This document shows positions 60,580-64,000 of a stretch of 64,000 nt of DNA, piece after piece. Source of the DNA: DATFNI01 sp963712305. Lineage in GTDB: Bacteria; Bacteroidota; Rhodothermia; Balneolales; DATFMH01. Under the pieces are notes generated by a model. The model saw only the letters and a list, made by a program, of their open reading frames with translations, searched no databases and had not been told where the DNA came from. A program made the translations under genes and the position numbers. Every line of letters starts with the position of its first letter. Within the stretch, counting starts at the first letter, position 1. The stretch lies in assembly GCA_963712305.1 (NCBI GenBank), contig CAVQHI010000001.1, positions 2,108,001 to 2,172,000 of the forward strand, given 5' to 3'.

Positions 60580-61710
60580 CTAAAGTTCGCCTTTTTTAAT
60601 AGCGGGACTTACGATCTCTCCTTTGTGGGTGATCGTTGCGTTTTTAATGATTTCATCTTCAAAATCCAGGTTTAACTCACCCTCTTTTATCAACAGATCG
60701 ATGAGAGCTGAGATATTCTTGGAATAGAGCTGACTGGCGTGTACGGGTAACAAAGAAGTAATGTTTAACGGACTGTGAATGCTAACTCCATTGTGAACCA
60801 CCGTTTCACCTGGATTCGTCAGTTCACAGTTACCGCCTTGTTCACCTGCCAGATCGATGATCACCGATCCGTTAGTCATCTCTTCGACTGTTTCTTTAGT
60901 GATCAGCAACGGTGCCGGTTTTCCCGGAATAAGGGCCGTTGTAATGACGATATCCGACCGTTTGGCATGATTGTGAATAGCCTGTTTCTGCCGTTTCTGG
61001 CTCTCTTCAGACAATTCTTTAGCATAACCACCTTTTGTTTCGGTCTCTTCCTCGTCCAGTTTTACTTCTACAAACTTGGCACCTAGACTCTCAACTTGCT
61101 CTTTTACCGCCGGGCGCACATCAAACGCTTCGACGACCGCACCCAGACGTCGTGCAGTAGCGATTGCCTGCAGACCTGCAACACCGGCTCCGAGTATGAG
61201 TACACGTGCCGGCGGAATGGTTCCGGCAGCAGTCATCATCATCGGCATGTATTTGCCTAATGAATCGGCTGCGATGAGCACGGCCTTATAACCTGCAATG
61301 GAACTCATGGATGATAATGCGTCCATCTTCTGGGCACGCGTTATACGCGGCACGGCATCAAGGCCAATGGCTGTCACTTTTGCTTTTTTGAGCTGTTCAA
61401 CAAGATCTTTGTTGAATAAAGCTCCTAAAAAGGAAACAACAACCATATCCGGCTTCATTTTTTTAATTTCATCAGGTTCAGGCTTCTGAACTTTAATCAG
61501 AACATTGGCTGATGAAAGAATCTCAGCGGCATTATCTTTAATTTTTGCCCCTGCATCTATGTAAGTCTGATCAGTAAAAGCAGAAGCCTCACCGGATCCT
61601 TTCTCAATCCAGACTTCCAGATTTTTCTTCGTTAGTGCCTTCACACTTTCAGGCACTAATGCAACACGATTTTCGTGTTTCGCTTTTTCTTTTAATACGG
61701 CAATTATCAC
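60580..61710 (-). CDS. NAD(P) transhydrogenase subunit alpha, NAD-binding part (PntA1)
   Basis: The product is 376 residues, domain I. RVALVPESVKAL at the start, SMSSIAGYKAVLIAA, then the Rossmann LILGAGVAGLQAIATARRLGA, and the RQD-loop-like region ITRAQKMDALSSM. It binds NAD(H). First gene of the pntA1-pntA2-pntB operon. The system supplies NADPH, which trxB next door consumes. Confidence 0.95.
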   Translation of the reverse strand: MIIAVLKEKAKHENRVALVPESVKALTKKNLEVWIEKGSGEASAFTDQTYIDAGAKIKDNAAEILSSANVLIKVQKPEPDEIKKMKPDMVVVSFLGALFNKDLVEQLKKAKVTAIGLDAVPRITRAQKMDALSSMSSIAGYKAVLIAADSLGKYMPMMMTAAGTIPPARVLILGAGVAGLQAIATARRLGAVVEAFDVRPAVKEQVESLGAKFVEVKLDEEETETKGGYAKELSEESQKRQKQAIHNHAKRSDIVITTALIPGKPAPLLITKETVEEMTNGSVIIDLAGEQGGNCELTNPGETVVHNGVSIHSPLNITSLLPVHASQLYSKNISALIDLLIKEGELNLDFEDEIIKNATITHKGEIVSPAIKKGEL

Positions 61711-62088
61711 AGTAGGTATCCTCCTCTGTCGATGATAAAAAACGCTAAACCGACTACCGGTATCATGGTTAATAATGACTATTACACGCTGTTTTGCGAG
61801 TCAGACAGATGCCAATGTAAGTAATTCAGAATAGATGTGATAGTTCTCGCCATCGATTCGACTATGCATATTTTGCGGGAAGCCCTTCTTTTTTTTGCTA
61901 AAACCTACTTTTCTGTAAGATCAGCTGCACTCAGAACATCCTTTCATGAGAAGTTGGTTTTATTAATGGTTATTTTTCTTTCGCCTTGTTAAGAAGTCAG
62001 AGATACCAAATTTGACTAAAGTTCGTTAACTTTATAACTATACAGTTTTATACTTGGATTATTTATCACGCAAAACCAATTATTAATT
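61711..62088. other. divergent promoter region between pnt and trxB
   Basis: About 380 AT-rich bases between two diverging genes. For trxB a possible promoter is TTGACT (62012-62017) with TATAAC (62033-62038), at a 15-base spacing, which is short. No gene or named operator seen. Confidence 0.4.
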
Positions 62089-63057
62089 ATGGAAGATATC
62101 GCTGGAAAAACATTTAAGGTTGTGATCGTGGGTAGTGGTCCGGCCGGATTAACGGCAGCGCTGTATGCTGCACGCGCCGATCTGAAACCCATTGTTTTTG
62201 AGGGCCCTGAACCGGGCGGTCAGCTGATGACTACAACCGATGTGGAAAATTTCCCTGGTTTTCCTGAAGGGGTAATGGGACCCAAAATGATGGACCTGTT
62301 CCGCGAGCAAGCTCAACGTTTCGGCGCCGATTGCCGCTATGGAATGGTCACGGATATTGATTTTGACAAGCGCCCGTTTAAACTGACGATTGACGAGAGT
62401 ACCGAGATTTTCGCTCAGGCTCTTATCATATCGACAGGTGCATCGGCTAAGTGGCTTGGTATTGAAAGTGAAAAGCGTTTGCGCGGCTATGGTGTTTCTG
62501 CCTGTGCTACCTGCGACGGTGCTTTCTTTCGTAATCAACATGTTGCGGTTGTCGGCGGCGGCGATACAGCCATGGAAGAAGCAACGTTCCTGACCAAATT
62601 CGCCAGCAAAGTGACCATCATCCACCGCAGGGATGAACTGCGCGCTTCAAAGGCAATGCAGCACAAAGCGTTCAACAATCCGAAAATCGAGTTCATCTGG
62701 GACAGTGCTGTTGATGAAGTGCTCGGTGATAAGCTGGTGGATGGCCTAAAAGTCAAAAACCTAAAAACCGGAGAAGTCACTACGCTTGATGATGTCACCG
62801 GTTTATTCCTGGCAATTGGCCACAAACCCAACACTGACCTGTTCAAAGGTGTTGTTGACATGGATAATGTGGGTTACATCAAAACTCAAAACAAGTCATC
62901 TTACACAAATGTCGATGGCATCTTCGCCTGTGGCGACGCCCAGGACAGCAAGTATCGCCAGGCTGTGACGGCGGCCGGATCCGGCTGCATGGCAGCGATA
63001 GATGTTGAGCGCTGGCTCGATGAAGTTGAAGAACCCGTGGCTGAGAAATCAGCTTAA
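62089..63057 (+). CDS. trxB: thioredoxin reductase
   Basis: The product is 322 residues. FAD site VVIVGSGPAGLTAALYAARA (11-30), the redox pair Cys139/Cys142 in ACATCDGAFF, the NADPH site VAVVGGGDTAMEEATFL with HRRDELRA, and the C-terminal FACGDAQDSKYRQAVTAAGSG. It reduces thioredoxin with NADPH. Monocistronic, divergent from the transhydrogenase operon. Confidence 0.96.
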   Translation: MEDIAGKTFKVVIVGSGPAGLTAALYAARADLKPIVFEGPEPGGQLMTTTDVENFPGFPEGVMGPKMMDLFREQAQRFGADCRYGMVTDIDFDKRPFKLTIDESTEIFAQALIISTGASAKWLGIESEKRLRGYGVSACATCDGAFFRNQHVAVVGGGDTAMEEATFLTKFASKVTIIHRRDELRASKAMQHKAFNNPKIEFIWDSAVDEVLGDKLVDGLKVKNLKTGEVTTLDDVTGLFLAIGHKPNTDLFKGVVDMDNVGYIKTQNKSSYTNVDGIFACGDAQDSKYRQAVTAAGSGCMAAIDVERWLDEVEEPVAEKSA

Positions 63058-63165
63058 TGTAGGAAATAGAGGAATAAGCGTATAAGGGAATATAGCCGTT
63101 GCCGGTTACGGGTTGCGTATTGGCTGTCAGCCATTTGTCAACCCCAGGCCCGCTGATTCATCCGG

Positions 63166-63260
63166 CAGATATTATCCCGTCAGGGATAGAATATCGGTCG
63201 AAACCAACATTTGCCCCTAACAATCTGTACCGTGCCGTCAGGTACAGAATATGAGGCCCG
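63166..63260. repeat. two short palindromic repeats in tandem
   Basis: ATCCCGTCAGGGATAGAATAT (near 63173-63193, as landmark ATCCCGTCAGGGAT) and GTGCCGTCAGGTACAGAATA (near 63231-63250) are two copies of one unit with core CCGTCAGG followed by AGAATAT. Each folds on itself. The 60-base period suggests a small dispersed repeat. The rest of the gap to 63313 holds no gene. Confidence 0.6.
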
Positions 63261-63313
63261 ACAACAGATAAATTACAATTCTGATGACATTCAGAGAATC
63301 TGATATGTAAAAT

Positions 63314-63343
63314 AAAAAAGCCTCCCGTCGCGGAGGCTTTTTT
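63314..63343. terminator. Rho-independent terminator, bidirectional
   Basis: AAAAAAGCCTCC (63314-63325), loop CGTCGC, GGAGGCTTTTTT (63332-63343). It serves trxB (plus) and the DUF4342 gene (minus). Confidence 0.93.
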
Positions 63344-63401
63344 ATTTGGTATCCATTATTTATTAAGATTTTAATATTGAGCTTTAGGACTCAGATTTAA
63401 C

Positions 63402-63806
63402 CTATTTTTTCTTTTTGTCTGTCTTCTTCTCTTCCGGTTCATCGTCGTCGTCCTCATCTTCGTCTTCTTCATCCTCGACTTCGATGAACTGTGCGTCAAC
63501 TTCATGTTCGTCGACCGGTTCTTCCCGTTCGACGTATATGCTGTAATCGTTCATAAAAAGGGCAAAAAAGCCGAGTGAGGTAATCAGCGGGCCCATAGCC
63601 AGGAAAGTCGCGCCTAATCCGGCAACCCCAACACTCACCGGAACATCGACCAGGACATCCCCCTTTGTGTTGCGAACACTGATGCGTTTCACGTTGCCTT
63701 CGTGGATTAATTCTCGTATCCGGTCGATCAATTCAGCACCGGTAACACGAATGTCTTCGATGATTGTTCTTGTGTGTGTCATGGCAACTGGTACTTGTTT
63801 ATTCAT
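63402..63806 (-). CDS. DUF4342 domain protein with an acidic tail
   Basis: The product is 134 residues. RVTGAELIDRIRELIHEGNVKRI followed by a hydrophobic span (about 55-85) match DUF4342, a short UBA-like helix plus membrane segment of unknown role. The C-terminal 30 residues are almost only Asp, Glu and Lys (EDEEDEDEDDDDEPEEKK), a low-complexity tail. Met9 may be the true start. Confidence 0.8.
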   Translation of the reverse strand: MNKQVPVAMTHTRTIIEDIRVTGAELIDRIRELIHEGNVKRISVRNTKGDVLVDVPVSVGVAGLGATFLAMGPLITSLGFFALFMNDYSIYVEREEPVDEHEVDAQFIEVEDEEDEDEDDDDEPEEKKTDKKKK

Positions 63807-63874
63807 AATGTCGTGTAAGGTTTGTGTTCCTCTATGTTCTTATTACGTAGAGACGCTAAAAAAGATACACGCTT

Positions 63875-64000
63875 ATGCTTGCTCACGTTCACTGTGCTTC
63901 AACTTTTGGGGTAGACGCCCACATTATTGACGTGGAAGTCAATATGATACCCGGATTTCCGAAATATAACCTGGTTGGCCTGCCCGACCGTGCGATCAGC
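63875..64000 (+). CDS. YifB/ComM family Mg-chelatase-like ATPase, N-terminal fragment
   Basis: 42 codons run in frame to the right edge: MLAHVHCASTFGVDAHIIDV then GFPKYNLVGLPDRAIS, the typical beginning of YifB/ComM proteins. In others the gene encodes about 500 residues with a Lon-like N-terminus and an AAA+ domain, and ComM is a branch-migration helicase in natural transformation. The remainder is outside the window. Confidence 0.85.
   Translation, partial: MLAHVHCASTFGVDAHIIDVEVNMIPGFPKYNLVGLPDRAIS

Noticed and set aside
1..64000. CRISPR array, prophage, rRNA operon or replication origin
   Set aside because: No regularly spaced direct repeats, phage structural genes, rRNA sequence, or DnaA-box cluster was seen.

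Overview
The window looks like a chromosomal stretch from a Gram-negative bacterium of the Bacteroidota/Rhodothermota/Balneolota (FCB) side of the tree. The evidence is a GldA/GldF/GldG-type ABC locus, a cbb3 oxidase with fused CcoN-CcoO, outer-membrane beta-barrels ending in Phe or Leu, a complete hut pathway, and weak ribosome-binding sites. This placement is inference; no rRNA or marker protein settles it. Most genes are ordinary housekeeping or metabolic genes. They are interrupted by an unusual number of small repeats and mobile or defective elements.

Layout. 1-1.4 kb: a stressosome pair (RsbR-like and RsbS-like, minus strand). 1.4-3.6 kb: gene-poor DNA with an orphan HTH antitoxin-like gene and tRNA-Pro(GGG). 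3.6-6.7 kb (minus): PIG-L deacetylase, DUF4396 membrane protein, SpmB and SpmA. 7-11.2 kb (plus): a trans-sulfuration PLP enzyme, a lone 2-oxoacid dehydrogenase E2, panC and panD. 11.2-11.6 kb: a four-helix-bundle (23S-IVS type) gene bracketed by perfect 34-bp inverted repeats. 12.4-18.8 kb: hutU, a porin, hutH, hutI and a Rid protein; hutG lies 12 kb further on, at 30.6 kb. 18.9-20.8 kb: an outer-membrane barrel between two small c-type cytochromes. 21.4-32.4 kb: CDF transporter, Cdd1-type HhH protein, ABC pair, DUF429, a REP/RAYT unit abutting nfo, msrA, M28 peptidase, aldo/keto reductase, hutG and a DJ-1 protein. 32.5-35.4 kb: two paralogous barrels, a MITE-like element and a degenerate M28-like lipoprotein. 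35.5-45.9 kb (minus): hemN and a full cbb3 oxidase and assembly cluster (SafE-type, FixH, CcoG, CcoP, CcoQ, CcoNO, CcoS, CcoI) next to an Rrf2 regulator with three Cys. 46-50.4 kb: nth, an internally deleted RAYT, a PD40 lipoprotein and an IS110-family element. 50.7-55 kb: gldA/F/G-like genes and DUF4340. 55.5-64 kb: MFS, DEDDh exonuclease, cyclopropane synthase, the three-part transhydrogenase, trxB, DUF4342 and the start of a YifB/ComM gene that runs off the edge.

The most interesting object is the IS110-family element at about 48736-50391. Its noncoding left end can be folded into two stem-loops. Each carries two short guides in the places expected of a bridge RNA. The first loop's guides match the two host flanks (TCCCCT on the left; complement of CTTCAGG on the right). 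The second loop's guides match the element's own ends (GGAATAAC from the right end; complement of CTCGT from the left end). The implied core is CT. The flanks rejoin into the terminal hairpin of a repeat family present twice more in the window (31.6 and 46.1 kb), so the element appears to have been guided into a MITE/REP-like repeat. Its transposase frame is broken by a single frameshift.
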